Part shown: piece after piece, positions 1 to 8,861 of the stretch
Layout: each line of letters begins with the position of its first letter
Position numbering within the stretch: the stretch's first letter is position 1
Assembly (NCBI GenBank): GCA_963736695.1
Contig: CAVTPU010000001.1
Coordinates: forward strand, 620,001-684,000
Source of the DNA: CAVTPU01 sp963736695
Lineage (GTDB): Bacteria; Actinomycetota; Actinomycetes; Mycobacteriales; Micromonosporaceae
Reading direction: 5' to 3'
DNA: 64,000 nt
Notes under the pieces: model-generated
The model's database searches: none
What the model was told of the DNA's origin: nothing
The model's input: only the letters and a program-made list of their open reading frames with translations
Program-made: the position numbers and the translations under genes

Positions 1-331
1 CGAAACAGGTGGCCGTGCCGGTGTGGCAGGCGACGCCCGTCTGGTCGACCCGCAGCAGCAGTGCGTCGCCGTCACAGTCGAGGGCGACCGAGATCACTCG
101 TTGGGTGTGCCCGGAGGTCTCGCCTTTGACCCACAGTCGGCCCCGGCTGCGCGAGAAATAGGTGGCCACACCGGTGCGCAGGGTGTGGGCGAGCGCCTCG
201 TCGTTCATCCACGCGAGCATGAGCACGGCACCGGTATCGAACTGTTGCACGACGGCGGCGACGAGTCCGCCCGGGTCGCGGCGCAGCCGGCCGGCGATGG
301 CGGGGTCGAGCGGGGTGGGTGTCGGGTCCAC
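1..331 (-). CDS. hisI: Phosphoribosyl-AMP cyclohydrolase HisI, C-terminus cut by window edge
   Basis: Cytoplasmic metal-dependent enzyme that opens the purine ring of phosphoribosyl-AMP in histidine synthesis. The frame runs off the left edge, so 110 residues are visible. They hold the family core: LMLAWMNDEA near residue 40, FSRSRGRLWVKGETSGH, VALDCDGDALLLRVDQ and the metal-ligand stretch ACHTG just before the edge. I chose the GTG at 331 because the protein then begins about 40 residues before the conserved block, as in relatives. It faces away from the ABC gene at 483, leaving a 151-bp divergent promoter region. It is 16 kb from hisF, an unusual separation for actinobacteria. Identity is secure; the exact start is less so. 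Confidence 0.93.
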   Translation of the reverse strand, partial: MDPTPTPLDPAIAGRLRRDPGGLVAAVVQQFDTGAVLMLAWMNDEALAHTLRTGVATYFSRSRGRLWVKGETSGHTQRVISVALDCDGDALLLRVDQTGVACHTGTATCF

Positions 332-482
332 GTTGTCGATTCTGCCCTGGTTGGCCGGAACCCGACGAGGTGGGCCTCGCCGTGATGAGCGGCCCCGGGA
401 TGGACGGGTGCTTGCGCGGGCTCCGACTCGGTCGTACAGTGATTTCATCAGCCGTTGAATTTTTCTCATCCGGAGGCACCCG

Positions 483-1217
483 ATGTCAACCGCGATCGAG
501 GTCCGCGACCTCGTCGTCGACCGAGGCCCGCGCCACGTGCTGCGCGGACTCGGCTTCGAGATCCCCCAAGGCAGCGTCACCGGCCTGCTCGGCCCCAGCG
601 GCAGCGGCAAGAGCACCCTCATGCGCGCCATCGTCGGCGTGCAGATCGTGCGTTCCGGCAGCGTCACCGTCCTCGGCCAACCCGCCGGCAGCGCCGCTCT
701 GCGTGACACCGTCGGTTATCTCACCCAGGCGCCGAGCATCTATTCCGACCTCACCGTCGCCGAGAACGTGCGCTATTTCGCGTCACTGCACCCGAAGATC
801 ACCCCCGACGACGTCACAGCCGTGATCGATCAGGTCGGCCTCACCGACGCCGCCAGACAACTCGCCGCGAACCTCTCCGGCGGCCAGCGGGCCCGGGCGT
901 CGCTCGCCTGCACCCTCATCAGCCGACCCCGGGTCCTCGTCCTCGACGAACCCACCGTCGGGCAAGACCCGGTGCTGCGCGACGAGCTCTGGCAGACCTT
1001 CCGCTCCCTCGCCGCCGCCGGCACCACCGTGCTCGTCTCCAGCCACGTCATGGACGAGGCCAGCCGGTGCGACCGCCTCCTGCTCATCCGCGACGGCGAC
1101 CTCATCGCCGACGACACCCCCGCGGCCGTCCGGGCCGCCGCCGGCACCGACGACCTCGACGCCGCGTTCCTCCACCTCATCCGCACCCGCACCACCGCGA
1201 CGGAGACGAACCGATGA
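483..1217 (+). CDS. ABC transporter ATP-binding protein (DrrA-like efflux ATPase)
   Basis: ATPase subunit of an ABC-2 type exporter, driving efflux of an unknown substrate across the membrane. The 244 residues hold Walker A GPSGSGKST (37-45), signature LSGGQ (131-135), Walker B VLVLDEP (151-157) and an H-loop in VSSHVMDEA. Start ATG follows a GGAGG six bases upstream. A TACAGT element near 435 could be the -10 box. The stop overlaps the permease start as ATGA, and the permease in turn overlaps a TetR gene, so the three form one operon. The class resembles daunorubicin/antibiotic resistance ATPases; the substrate cannot be told. Confidence 0.93.
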   Translation: MSTAIEVRDLVVDRGPRHVLRGLGFEIPQGSVTGLLGPSGSGKSTLMRAIVGVQIVRSGSVTVLGQPAGSAALRDTVGYLTQAPSIYSDLTVAENVRYFASLHPKITPDDVTAVIDQVGLTDAARQLAANLSGGQRARASLACTLISRPRVLVLDEPTVGQDPVLRDELWQTFRSLAAAGTTVLVSSHVMDEASRCDRLLLIRDGDLIADDTPAAVRAAAGTDDLDAAFLHLIRTRTTATETNR

Positions 1218-1951
1218 CCGCCCGAATCCTGCGCAGCACCACCGTGCGCATCCTCAACCAGCTGCGCCACGACCACCGCACCGTCGCCCTGCTGCTTGTC
1301 GTGCCGGTGGTGCTGCTCAGCCTGGTCTATTTCATGTACGACGACGCACCCGGCGTCTTCAACCGAGTCGGGCTGATCCTGTTGGGCATCTTCCCGTTCA
1401 CGATCATGTTCCTCATCACCAGCATCGCGATGCTGCGGGAACGCACCACCGGCACACTCGAACGGCTCCTCACCACCCCGATGGGCAAACTCGATCTGCT
1501 CTTCGGCTACGGCATCGCCTTCGGGATGGCCGCCGCGGTGCAGGCCGGGGTCGCCGCCGCGGTCTCCTATGGCCTGCTCGGCCTCGACACCGCGGGGCCG
1601 GCCTGGCTCGTCATCGTCATCGCCGTCGCCAACTCCGTGCTCGGCGTGGCCCTCGGCCTGCTCTGCAGCGCCTTCGCCCGCACCGAGTTTCAGGCGGTGC
1701 AGTTCATGCCGATCGTCGTCATCCCACAACTCCTCCTCTGTGGACTGTTCGTGCCACGGGACCAGATGGTCGGTTGGCTGCAGGCGGTCAGTAATATCCT
1801 GCCGATGACCTATTCCGTCGAGGCGCTTCAAGAGGTGGGTGCCCACGCCGAGGCCACCGGCCTGCTCTGGCGAGACCTGGGCATCGTGGTCGGAGCCGTC
1901 GTGATCGCGTTGACTCTCGCCGCCGCGACCCTGAGGCGCCGCAGCCCGTGA
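1214..1951 (+). CDS. ABC-2 type permease partner of the upstream ATPase
   Basis: Membrane subunit of the exporter, 245 residues. Six hydrophobic segments can be seen, starting with TVALLLVVPVVLLSLVYFM near residue 25 and ending with VVGAVVIALTLAAATL. The ABC-2 family stretch MLRERTTGTLERLLTTP lies between the second and third segment. The frame is open further upstream, but the ATG at 1214 is chosen because it overlaps the ATPase stop (ATGA), the usual translational coupling. It overlaps the next gene's GTG start as GTGA. Together with the ATPase it should form an A2B2 exporter. Confidence 0.92.
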   Translation: MTARILRSTTVRILNQLRHDHRTVALLLVVPVVLLSLVYFMYDDAPGVFNRVGLILLGIFPFTIMFLITSIAMLRERTTGTLERLLTTPMGKLDLLFGYGIAFGMAAAVQAGVAAAVSYGLLGLDTAGPAWLVIVIAVANSVLGVALGLLCSAFARTEFQAVQFMPIVVIPQLLLCGLFVPRDQMVGWLQAVSNILPMTYSVEALQEVGAHAEATGLLWRDLGIVVGAVVIALTLAAATLRRRSP

Positions 1952-2568
1952 CCGGTGCCACCTCGTCACGCACCGGACGCGTCGGGCGTCGCCCGGGGCG
2001 ACCGGAGACCCGCAACGCGATCCTCACCGCTGCCCGCGAAGCCTTCGCGGGCAGCGGTTACGCCGCCGCCTCCATGCGCCAGATCGCCCGCGCCGCCGGT
2101 GTCGACGCGGCGCTCATCCACCACTACTTCGGCACCAAACACGAGCTCTTCCTCGCCGCGCTCGGCGCACCGATCGACCCGTCCACCTTCGTTCCGCTTC
2201 TGCTCGACGGCCCCGCCGAGCAGATCGGCCAACGGATCGTCTCCACCCTCATGGGTGTATGGGACAGCGACCGGGGCGGTCCCGCCGCCGCGATGGTGCG
2301 TAGTGCCGTGGCCGACGACAACGTCGCGGCCCTTCTGCGCGAATTCGTGCAACACCGACTCCTCGCCCCAGTGCTCGCCGGGCTCGGCGCGGACCCAGCC
2401 GACGCGCCCCTGCGGGCGACCCTCGCCGCCTCCCAGATCGCGGGCCTCGTCATGGTGCGCTACATCATCCGGGCCGAGCCGCTCGCCAGCGTCGCCCCGT
2501 CGACGATCATCGCCACCATCGGCCCGACCATCAGCCACTACCTCACCGGCCCGCTGGCGCACAAATAG
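1948..2568 (+). CDS. TetR-family transcriptional regulator of the efflux operon
   Basis: 206 residues. The N-terminal TetR helix-turn-helix is clear: RNAILTAAREAFAGSGYAA, then SMRQIARAAGVDAALIHHYF and GTKHELF at residues about 24-70. The C-terminal ligand-binding half ends with a region that fits the TetR C-terminal domain of the Rv1353c/AefR-like group. GTG start inside the permease stop (GTGA). As third gene of the pump operon it probably represses that operon and is released by a pump substrate; this is inferred from position. Its operator would lie in the 332-482 region, where I see no clear palindrome. Confidence 0.9.
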   Translation: MTGATSSRTGRVGRRPGRPETRNAILTAAREAFAGSGYAAASMRQIARAAGVDAALIHHYFGTKHELFLAALGAPIDPSTFVPLLLDGPAEQIGQRIVSTLMGVWDSDRGGPAAAMVRSAVADDNVAALLREFVQHRLLAPVLAGLGADPADAPLRATLAASQIAGLVMVRYIIRAEPLASVAPSTIIATIGPTISHYLTGPLAHK

Positions 2569-2631
2569 CGGATAGCCGGCCGGCACCGACGGTTCGGGCG
2601 GGGGACGGCGACTTCGGACGGAGACAGCGAT

Positions 2632-4494
2632 TCAGGCGGAGACGGTGGCCGCCGCCGCTTCGGTGGTCGGCGAGGGCACCGGTGAGGGCAGCTCGGCCGC
2701 CTGGTCGCCGGCCGAGCGCGTCTGCTCCAACCACGCCGCGTGCAGCCGAGCATAGACCGACCCGGCCTGCCCGACGAGCTCCGCGTGCGGCCCTCGCTGC
2801 ACGATGCGACCCTGATCAAAGACGATCACCTCGTCGGCCGTCTCCGCAGTGGAGAGCCGGTGCGCGACCGTCACCGTCGTTCGCCCGCGGGTGATCGTGT
2901 CGAAAGCCCGCCGCAGCCGCGACTCCGTCGCCGGGTCGACCGCGCTCGTCGCTTCGTCGAGCACCAACAGATCGGGATCGCTCAGATAGGCTCGGGCCAG
3001 AGCGACCAGTTGCCGCTGCCCCACGGACAACGCCTCGCCGCGCTCCCCCACCGGTGTGGCAACTCCAGCCGGGAGTCCGTCGAGCCAATCGCCCAGACCC
3101 AACTCGACGAAGGCGCGTTCAACGTCCTCATCGGACAGTCCGTGCCCACCGAGACGGACGTTCTCGGCGATCGTCGCGTCGAACAGAAAACCGTCCTGCG
3201 GCACCATGGCGACCCGACGTCGCAGCGACGCGAACGACACCTCGCGCACCGGGATGCCCGCGAGCCGCACCGAGCCATGGTCCGGATCGATCAAGCGCAC
3301 GAGCAGTTTGGCGAAGGTCGACTTGCCCGACCCGGTCTCGCCCACCACCGCGACCCGACTGCCCGCGGCGACCGTGAGGTCGATGCCGTGCAACACCCGT
3401 GGCCCGTCGGGATAGGCGAAGTCGACCTGATCGAACCGCGCGTCGAGCGGGCCGGTCGGCAACTGCAGACCGGCGGGCGGGTCGGCGAGATCGCGCGGCA
3501 GGTCCAACACGTCAAGCACCCGACGCCACCCCGCGACCGCGTTCTGCGCCTCGTTGAGCACCTCGGTGGCGATCTGCACCGGCTGCACAAAGATGGCGAC
3601 GAGGAACAGGAAGGCGGTGAGCTGCCCGACCGTCACCGCGCCGTCGATGCCCAGCCGCACCCCGACCACCACGACTGCGGCGGTGGCCAGACCGGCGGCG
3701 ACCTCCCCCGCGGAGAACGACATCACGCTGGTGCGCAGGGCGTGAAACTGGGCCCGACGGTGATGGTCGATCGTGTCGTCGAGGCGTTGCGCGGTGCGCT
3801 GACGCACCCCGTACGCCCGAATCACCTCGGCCCCGACGACGCTCTCGCTGACCGCGGCGAGCATCGCCGCCACCCGGGTGCGCACCTGGCCATAGGCGGC
3901 GGCGAGCCGGCGCTGATAGACGCGCACCACGATGACCAGCGGCAGGAACGAGGCGTAGACGATCACCGTGAGCTGCCAGGAGTAGATCGCCATCACCACC
4001 GTGGTGACCACGATCTGCCCCACGCTCACGAGCAGGATCACCCCACCCCACTGCAGAAATTGGGTGATCTGGTCGACGTCGCTGGTGACCCGGGCGGTCA
4101 ACGCGCCCCGCCGCTGCTCCTGTTGACGCAGCAGCGACAGGTCGTGAACGTGCCGGAAGGTGCGCTGCCGCAGGCTGGCCAACGCCTTCTCGCTCACCGT
4201 GAACAGCCGCCGCATCATGAGATAGCTGCACCCGGCCGCGAGGACGAGCACTCCGGTCGTGATCGCCACGACCGTCGCGACCACCGCGAAGTCGGGCCCG
4301 CCGACTGCCCGCAGCCCCCGGTCGACGCCCTGCTGGATCGCGACCGGCACCGCCGCGCGACCCAGCATCGCCACCACCGACAAGGCCAACGTGCCGGCCA
4401 ACCCGCCGCGCAACTCCGGCGACAACGCCAGACCCCGGCGGATCGTGTGCCACGACGACTCCGTCGCCACGTTGGGCTCGGACGCCTCGCTCAT
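2632..4494 (-). CDS. Heterodimeric ABC exporter subunit with canonical catalytic Glu
   Basis: 620-residue fused exporter half: six-helix transmembrane domain (about 25-320) followed by a nucleotide-binding domain. Walker A is GETGSGKST, Walker B is LLVLDEATSAVDP with the catalytic Glu, and the H-loop His is present in TVAHRLST. The signature is altered to LSVGQ. Its ATG overlaps the stop of the upstream exporter gene, so the two are translationally coupled and very likely form a heterodimer. The altered signature would pair with the Walker site of the partner, which is itself degenerate. Substrate unknown; multidrug or lipid export is typical. Convergent with the TetR gene; the 63-bp gap holds no obvious terminator. 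Confidence 0.93.
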   Translation of the reverse strand: MSEASEPNVATESSWHTIRRGLALSPELRGGLAGTLALSVVAMLGRAAVPVAIQQGVDRGLRAVGGPDFAVVATVVAITTGVLVLAAGCSYLMMRRLFTVSEKALASLRQRTFRHVHDLSLLRQQEQRRGALTARVTSDVDQITQFLQWGGVILLVSVGQIVVTTVVMAIYSWQLTVIVYASFLPLVIVVRVYQRRLAAAYGQVRTRVAAMLAAVSESVVGAEVIRAYGVRQRTAQRLDDTIDHHRRAQFHALRTSVMSFSAGEVAAGLATAAVVVVGVRLGIDGAVTVGQLTAFLFLVAIFVQPVQIATEVLNEAQNAVAGWRRVLDVLDLPRDLADPPAGLQLPTGPLDARFDQVDFAYPDGPRVLHGIDLTVAAGSRVAVVGETGSGKSTFAKLLVRLIDPDHGSVRLAGIPVREVSFASLRRRVAMVPQDGFLFDATIAENVRLGGHGLSDEDVERAFVELGLGDWLDGLPAGVATPVGERGEALSVGQRQLVALARAYLSDPDLLVLDEATSAVDPATESRLRRAFDTITRGRTTVTVAHRLSTAETADEVIVFDQGRIVQRGPHAELVGQAGSVYARLHAAWLEQTRSAGDQAAELPSPVPSPTTEAAAATVSA

Positions 4495-6344
4495 CGACTG
4501 ACCTCACTCATCGACTGGGCGTCACCGGAGAGCTCGGTGTCGTCATAGGCGTGGCCGCGTTCCCGCACGGCGTCGTCCTTCTCATAGGCGGTGACCAGCG
4601 CGGCATAGCCGGGCACGCGGGTCAGCAGGTCGGCGTGTTCGCCTCGGGCCACCACCCGGCCCCGCTCCACGTAGACCACCTCGTCGGCGAGCGCGATCGT
4701 CGCCCGGCGATAGGCGACGACGAGCACGCTGACGGCGCCGAGCCGGTGCCGCAGCGCGGCGAGGATCCGCGCCTCGACGCGCGGGTCGACCGCGCTCGTC
4801 GCGTCGTCGAGCAGCAGTAGTCGGGGCCGGCCGACGACGGCCCGGGCCAGGGTGAGTCGTTGTCGTTGCCCGCCGGAGAGCGAGACACCCCGCTCCCCCA
4901 CCGTGGTGTCCAACCCGTGGGGCAGCCGCGAAACGAAACCGTCGGCCTGCGCGGCGCGCAACGCGTCCCAGACGGCGTCGTCGTCGATGCCCGCTCGGCC
5001 GACCGTGACGTTGCCGCGCACGGTGTCGTCGAAGATGAACGGCAACTGCGGCACGAACGCGACCGTGCCGGTGAGGGTCTCCGAGGTGAGTGCCCGCACG
5101 TCGGTTCCGTCGATGCTCACGACCCCGGCTGACGGGTCGACGAGCCGCGCCGCGAGCCCCACGATGGTGGATTTGCCGGACCCTGTCGGCCCGACCAGCG
5201 CCACCGTGCGACCGGCCGCGACGTCGAGAGTCACCGTGTGCAACACGGGCTGCGCATCGGCGTACCCGAAATCAACGGTGTCGAACCGCAGCGACGCCGC
5301 CCCCGAATCAACGTCAAGATCCTTGGACCCGTACGCCATCTCGCCGCGCGCGGTGAGCACCCGGCGCACCCGGTTCCAGCCGACCACGCTGCGCGGCAGC
5401 TCGGTGAGCACCCAGCCGATCGCCCGCACGGGAAACGCGAGCACGGTGAACAGCAGTGACACGCTGACCACGTCGGTGACGCTGACCGCGCCCTGGCTCA
5501 GCCGCATCGCTCCGACCACCATCGCCGCGAGCGCGGCCATGCTCGGCAACGCGTCGAGCAGCGGGTCGAAGAAACCCCTCAGCCGGCCCACCGCGATCAT
5601 CGCGTCACGCAGCTCCTCAGTCTTCGCCGCGAAGCGCCGGGTCTCGTGCTCCTCACGTCCCAGGGTCTTGACCACCAACGCGCCGTCGAAACTCTCGTGC
5701 GCGATCGCGCTCACGTCGGCCCGCAACTGCTGTGCCAGGGAGGCGCGCGGCGCCATTCGCCGGGAAAACACCACATTGATGCCGAAGAGAGCGGGAAAGA
5801 CCGCCAAACCCACCAGACCGAACGCGACGTCCACGGCGAACAGCGACACGATCGCGGCCACGAGCATCAGCACCGTGCCCACCGCGAACGGCAGCGGAGC
5901 GATGGAGAACCAGATCGCCTCGACGTCGGAGTTGGCGTTGGACAGCAACGTGCCGGTCGCGTGGGCGCGGTGCCACGCCAGCGGCAGGTCCAGATAACGT
6001 CGGGTGACCCGACGCCGATAGGAGGCCTGCAGACGGAACTGCATCGCCCCGGCGCCCAGCCGCCGCCCGAAGATGGCGAGCACCTTCGCCAACGACAACC
6101 CCATGATCGCGGCGGCCGCGAGAGCCAACGCCCCGGCGGTGACCTGGCCGGCGTCGATGGCCGGCACCGCGACCCGGCCCACCACCGCGCCCACGACATA
6201 GGCGCCGGCGACCGTCAACAGGCCGAACGCGGTGCCCCCGACCGATGCCACGACAAAGATGCGAGGCTGCTCCCGAATCGCCACACCGAGCACCCGAAGC
6301 CCGGCCCCGAGCACCCCCGAATCCCAGTCGGCTGAGCGCACCAC
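4491..6344 (-). CDS. Heterodimeric ABC exporter subunit with degenerate ATP site
   Basis: 617-residue exporter half with transmembrane domain first and ATPase domain last. Walker A GPTGSGKST and signature LSGGQ are canonical. The catalytic Glu after Walker B is Asp (LLLLDDATSAVDP), and the H-loop His is replaced by Tyr (VVAYRRAT). Both changes mark the non-hydrolytic site of asymmetric exporters such as TM287/288 or BmrCD. First gene of the pair, so the promoter should lie in 6345-6435, shared with the divergent gene at 6436. Two GTG codons begin the frame; the first (6344) has GGGAGGT just upstream. Confidence 0.93.
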   Translation of the reverse strand: MVRSADWDSGVLGAGLRVLGVAIREQPRIFVVASVGGTAFGLLTVAGAYVVGAVVGRVAVPAIDAGQVTAGALALAAAAIMGLSLAKVLAIFGRRLGAGAMQFRLQASYRRRVTRRYLDLPLAWHRAHATGTLLSNANSDVEAIWFSIAPLPFAVGTVLMLVAAIVSLFAVDVAFGLVGLAVFPALFGINVVFSRRMAPRASLAQQLRADVSAIAHESFDGALVVKTLGREEHETRRFAAKTEELRDAMIAVGRLRGFFDPLLDALPSMAALAAMVVGAMRLSQGAVSVTDVVSVSLLFTVLAFPVRAIGWVLTELPRSVVGWNRVRRVLTARGEMAYGSKDLDVDSGAASLRFDTVDFGYADAQPVLHTVTLDVAAGRTVALVGPTGSGKSTIVGLAARLVDPSAGVVSIDGTDVRALTSETLTGTVAFVPQLPFIFDDTVRGNVTVGRAGIDDDAVWDALRAAQADGFVSRLPHGLDTTVGERGVSLSGGQRQRLTLARAVVGRPRLLLLDDATSAVDPRVEARILAALRHRLGAVSVLVVAYRRATIALADEVVYVERGRVVARGEHADLLTRVPGYAALVTAYEKDDAVRERGHAYDDTELSGDAQSMSEVSR

Positions 6345-6422
6345 GCACCTCCCGCGTCACGGCCGGCGTCGCATCCGGCTCCCCACACTCTCACGGCCTC
6401 ACACCGATCGCCGCGCCCATGG

Positions 6423-6428
6423 GTACCA
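6423..6428 (+). promoter_or_regulatory. Putative -10 box for a leaderless transcript
   Basis: TACCAT ends seven bases before the GTG at 6436. Actinobacterial leaderless genes carry a TANNNT box at this distance, with transcription starting at the start codon. No Shine-Dalgarno sequence competes. Confidence 0.4.
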
Positions 6429-6435
6429 TCCGACG

Positions 6436-7068
6436 GTGACGAACATCGCTTCCGCCGAACGGGCCGCCCTCGCCGACCTCATGGAACGACTCGGGCCGGA
6501 CGCCCCGACGCTGTGTGCGGGCTGGACCACCCGCGACCTCGCCGCCCACATTGTCGTACGGGCAACCCGCACCGACGCCGCCGCAGGCATTCTCATCCCC
6601 GGCCTCGCCGGCCACACGAAGCGGGTCCAGGACCAGGTCGCCTCCCAGCCGTGGGACGTGCTGCTCACCAAAGTCCGCCGCAAACCGTGGTGGAGCACCG
6701 TGGGCGACGAGACTATCAACCGAATGGAGTATTTCGTCCACCACGAAGACGTGCGTCGCGCCCAGGATGGGTGGATCGCGCGCGAACTGCCCGCCGAATG
6801 GTCCGAGGCGCTGTGGGCCCGGGTCAAACCGCTGGCCCGGATGATGCTGCGCCGAGTGCCGGCGGTCGTGACCGTCACCGCACCGAATCTGCGTAGCGCC
6901 ACCGCCGGAGCCGATGCGGGCGGCGCCGACCGGCCACGGGTCACCATCACCGCCCCGGCGGGCGAACTGCTCATGTTCCTCACCGGCCGTCAGGACCACG
7001 CCGATGTCGACATCACCGGCCCCGACGACATCATCGAGAAGCTGCGCACGGGCCGCTATCGCCTCTGA
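6436..7068 (+). CDS. TIGR03085 family metal-binding protein (maleylpyruvate isomerase-like, DinB fold)
   Basis: 210-residue protein of the mycothiol-dependent maleylpyruvate isomerase/DinB-like superfamily. The N-terminus has ERAALADLMERLGPDAPTL, CAGWTTRDLAAH with the metal-ligand His, and EYFVHHEDVRRA with two further His. Its reaction is unknown; relatives use mycothiol or bind divalent metal. In many actinobacteria this gene sits beside hisF/hisI, so its presence here fits a formerly compact his region. Start: GTG at 6436 without a ribosome site; TACCAT eight bases upstream looks like a -10 box, which suggests a leaderless mRNA. Confidence 0.85.
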   Translation: MTNIASAERAALADLMERLGPDAPTLCAGWTTRDLAAHIVVRATRTDAAAGILIPGLAGHTKRVQDQVASQPWDVLLTKVRRKPWWSTVGDETINRMEYFVHHEDVRRAQDGWIARELPAEWSEALWARVKPLARMMLRRVPAVVTVTAPNLRSATAGADAGGADRPRVTITAPAGELLMFLTGRQDHADVDITGPDDIIEKLRTGRYRL

Positions 7069-7216
7069 CCCCGAAGAGATGTCCACTGTGGATGGAAATC
7101 GCGCGCGGTAGTCGCAACAAGAACAGATCTATCAATCTCCCCGTACGAGTCCGATCCGACCGCAATACTATGGGCAGTTTAGGTGATTGGTATGGCAGTG
7201 AAGCGGCGCACATCGA

Positions 7217-7239
7217 GGCTCCGCCGATGGGGCGGAGCC
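7217..7239 (+). promoter_or_regulatory. Hairpin in the otsA 5' leader
   Basis: GGCTCCGCC (7217-7225) and GGCGGAGCC (7231-7239) form a perfect nine-pair stem with a five-base loop, ending about ten bases before the GGAGGT ribosome site of otsA. There is no T-run, so it is not a classic terminator. It may affect mRNA stability or initiation; no function is shown. A TACTAT near 7164 could be the -10 box. Confidence 0.35.
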
Positions 7240-7258
7240 GCGGGACGCGGAGGTCGTC

Positions 7259-8734
7259 ATGCCAAAGACCACGCTCGTGGTGGTCGCTAACCGGCTGCCG
7301 GTTGACGAGACACCACTGCCCGACGGAAGCGTCGAGTGGCGACGCAGCCCCGGCGGACTGGTCAGCGCACTGCACCCGGTGCTCCGGGCCCACCGGAGCA
7401 CCTGGATCGGATGGACCGGAGGCACCGACTCCGCACCCTATATTCCCGATACGGACGGGCTGCGGCTGCGCGCCGTCGCGCTGTCGGCCGCCGACTTCAC
7501 CGACTACTACGAGGGCTATTCCAACTCCACGCTCTGGCCGCTGTTTCACGACGCCGTGCAGACCCCGACATTCCGCCGCCGCTGGTGGGACGCCTATGTG
7601 CGGGTCAACCGACGGTTCGCGCAGGCCGCCGCCGACCACGCCGAGACCGGGTCCACCGTCTGGGTGCACGACTATCAGCTGCTGCTCGTGCCCGCGATGC
7701 TGCGGGACCTGCGTCCCGATCTGCGCATCGGGTTCTTCCTGCACATCCCATTTCCTCCCGTGGAACTGTTCATGCAACTGCCCGGCCGCATGGAACTGCT
7801 CAACGGCCTGCTCGGCGCCGATCTCGTCGGCTTTCAAACCGAGGCGGGCGCCGATAACTTCCTGCGAGTGGCCAACCGACTGATCCCACCGGACGACGCC
7901 ACACGCCCGCCCGCAACGAACTCGCCCGTGACGAGCGACGACGACCCGCTCGCCGGGGTGTGTCAGGTGCGCCACGCCGGGCGTACCGTCGCGGTTGGCT
8001 CTTTTCCCATCTCCATCGACTTCGCCGAGATGCGCACACTCGGCCGCAACGCCGACATCATCGCCCGCGCCCGGGCATTGCGCGCCGACCTCGGCGACCC
8101 GGAGAAGATCATCGTCGGCGTCGACCGGCTCGACTACACCAAGGGCATCGAACACCGCCTCAAGGCCTATCGCGAGCTGCTCGTCGACGGCCGGGTCAAG
8201 GTGCCCGACACGGTCATGGTGCAGCTCGCGGTGCCGAGCCGCGAGCGGGTCGAGCAATATCGCCACCTGCGCGACACCGTGGAGCGCGAGGTCGGCCGCA
8301 TCAACGGCGACTTCGCCCGCATGGGGGTGCCCGCCGTCCACTATCTCAACCAGTCATTCGACCGCGAGGCCGTCGCCGCGCTCTATCTCGCCGCCGACGT
8401 CATGGTGATAACCCCACTGCGCGACGGCATGAATCTGGTGGCCAAAGAATATGTCGCGGCCCGGGCGGACGGTGGGGGCGCACTCGTGCTCAGCGAGTTC
8501 ACCGGGGCGGCGGCCGAGCTGACCGACGCCCATCAGGTCAATCCCCATGACCTCGCCGCGCTCAAGGACACGCTCGTGCGGGCGCTGGAGGCGAACCCGA
8601 CCCAGAACCGGAGTCGAATGCGGGCCATGCGCCGCCACGTGCGCACTCACGACGTGACCCGGTGGGCCCAACGCTATCTGCGGGCACTCGCGCACCAGCC
8701 CGGCTCCCACCCGGACGCCGCCCGCGCGAGTTGA
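7259..8734 (+). CDS. otsA: Alpha,alpha-trehalose-phosphate synthase (UDP-forming) OtsA
   Basis: GT20 glycosyltransferase joining UDP- or GDP-glucose to glucose-6-phosphate to give trehalose-6-phosphate, a stress-protectant precursor. 491 residues, single-domain length. Seen: VVANRLPV at the N-terminus, glycine loop RRSPGGLVSAL, VHDYQLLLVPAML, FLHIPFPPVELF, VDRLDYTKGIEHRL and TPLRDGMNLVAKEYVAAR. No phosphatase domain is fused and no otsB lies in the window, so dephosphorylation needs a gene elsewhere. ATG with GGAGGT seven bases upstream. Monocistronic by spacing. Confidence 0.96.
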   Translation: MPKTTLVVVANRLPVDETPLPDGSVEWRRSPGGLVSALHPVLRAHRSTWIGWTGGTDSAPYIPDTDGLRLRAVALSAADFTDYYEGYSNSTLWPLFHDAVQTPTFRRRWWDAYVRVNRRFAQAAADHAETGSTVWVHDYQLLLVPAMLRDLRPDLRIGFFLHIPFPPVELFMQLPGRMELLNGLLGADLVGFQTEAGADNFLRVANRLIPPDDATRPPATNSPVTSDDDPLAGVCQVRHAGRTVAVGSFPISIDFAEMRTLGRNADIIARARALRADLGDPEKIIVGVDRLDYTKGIEHRLKAYRELLVDGRVKVPDTVMVQLAVPSRERVEQYRHLRDTVEREVGRINGDFARMGVPAVHYLNQSFDREAVAALYLAADVMVITPLRDGMNLVAKEYVAARADGGGALVLSEFTGAAAELTDAHQVNPHDLAALKDTLVRALEANPTQNRSRMRAMRRHVRTHDVTRWAQRYLRALAHQPGSHPDAARAS

Positions 8735-8861
8735 GCCGAGCGTCGTCCGCGCTTCATCCAGATGTGGTCTGGTCCTCGCCTTCGATTAGCCGTACCCTTC
8801 GCCGTAGCCACGCGGTGCGTGACCACCCTCACCCGCCCCGACTACGGAGGCTTCGCGTCCC

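Noticed and set aside
2569..2631. Terminator between the TetR gene and the convergent ABC gene
   Set aside because: Only weak GC-rich partial palindromes are visible; no stem good enough to report.
2740..4548. Long plus-strand open frame opposite the ABC exporter gene
   Set aside because: High-GC antisense shadow rich in Arg, Pro and His, with no family pattern, while the minus strand encodes a complete exporter.
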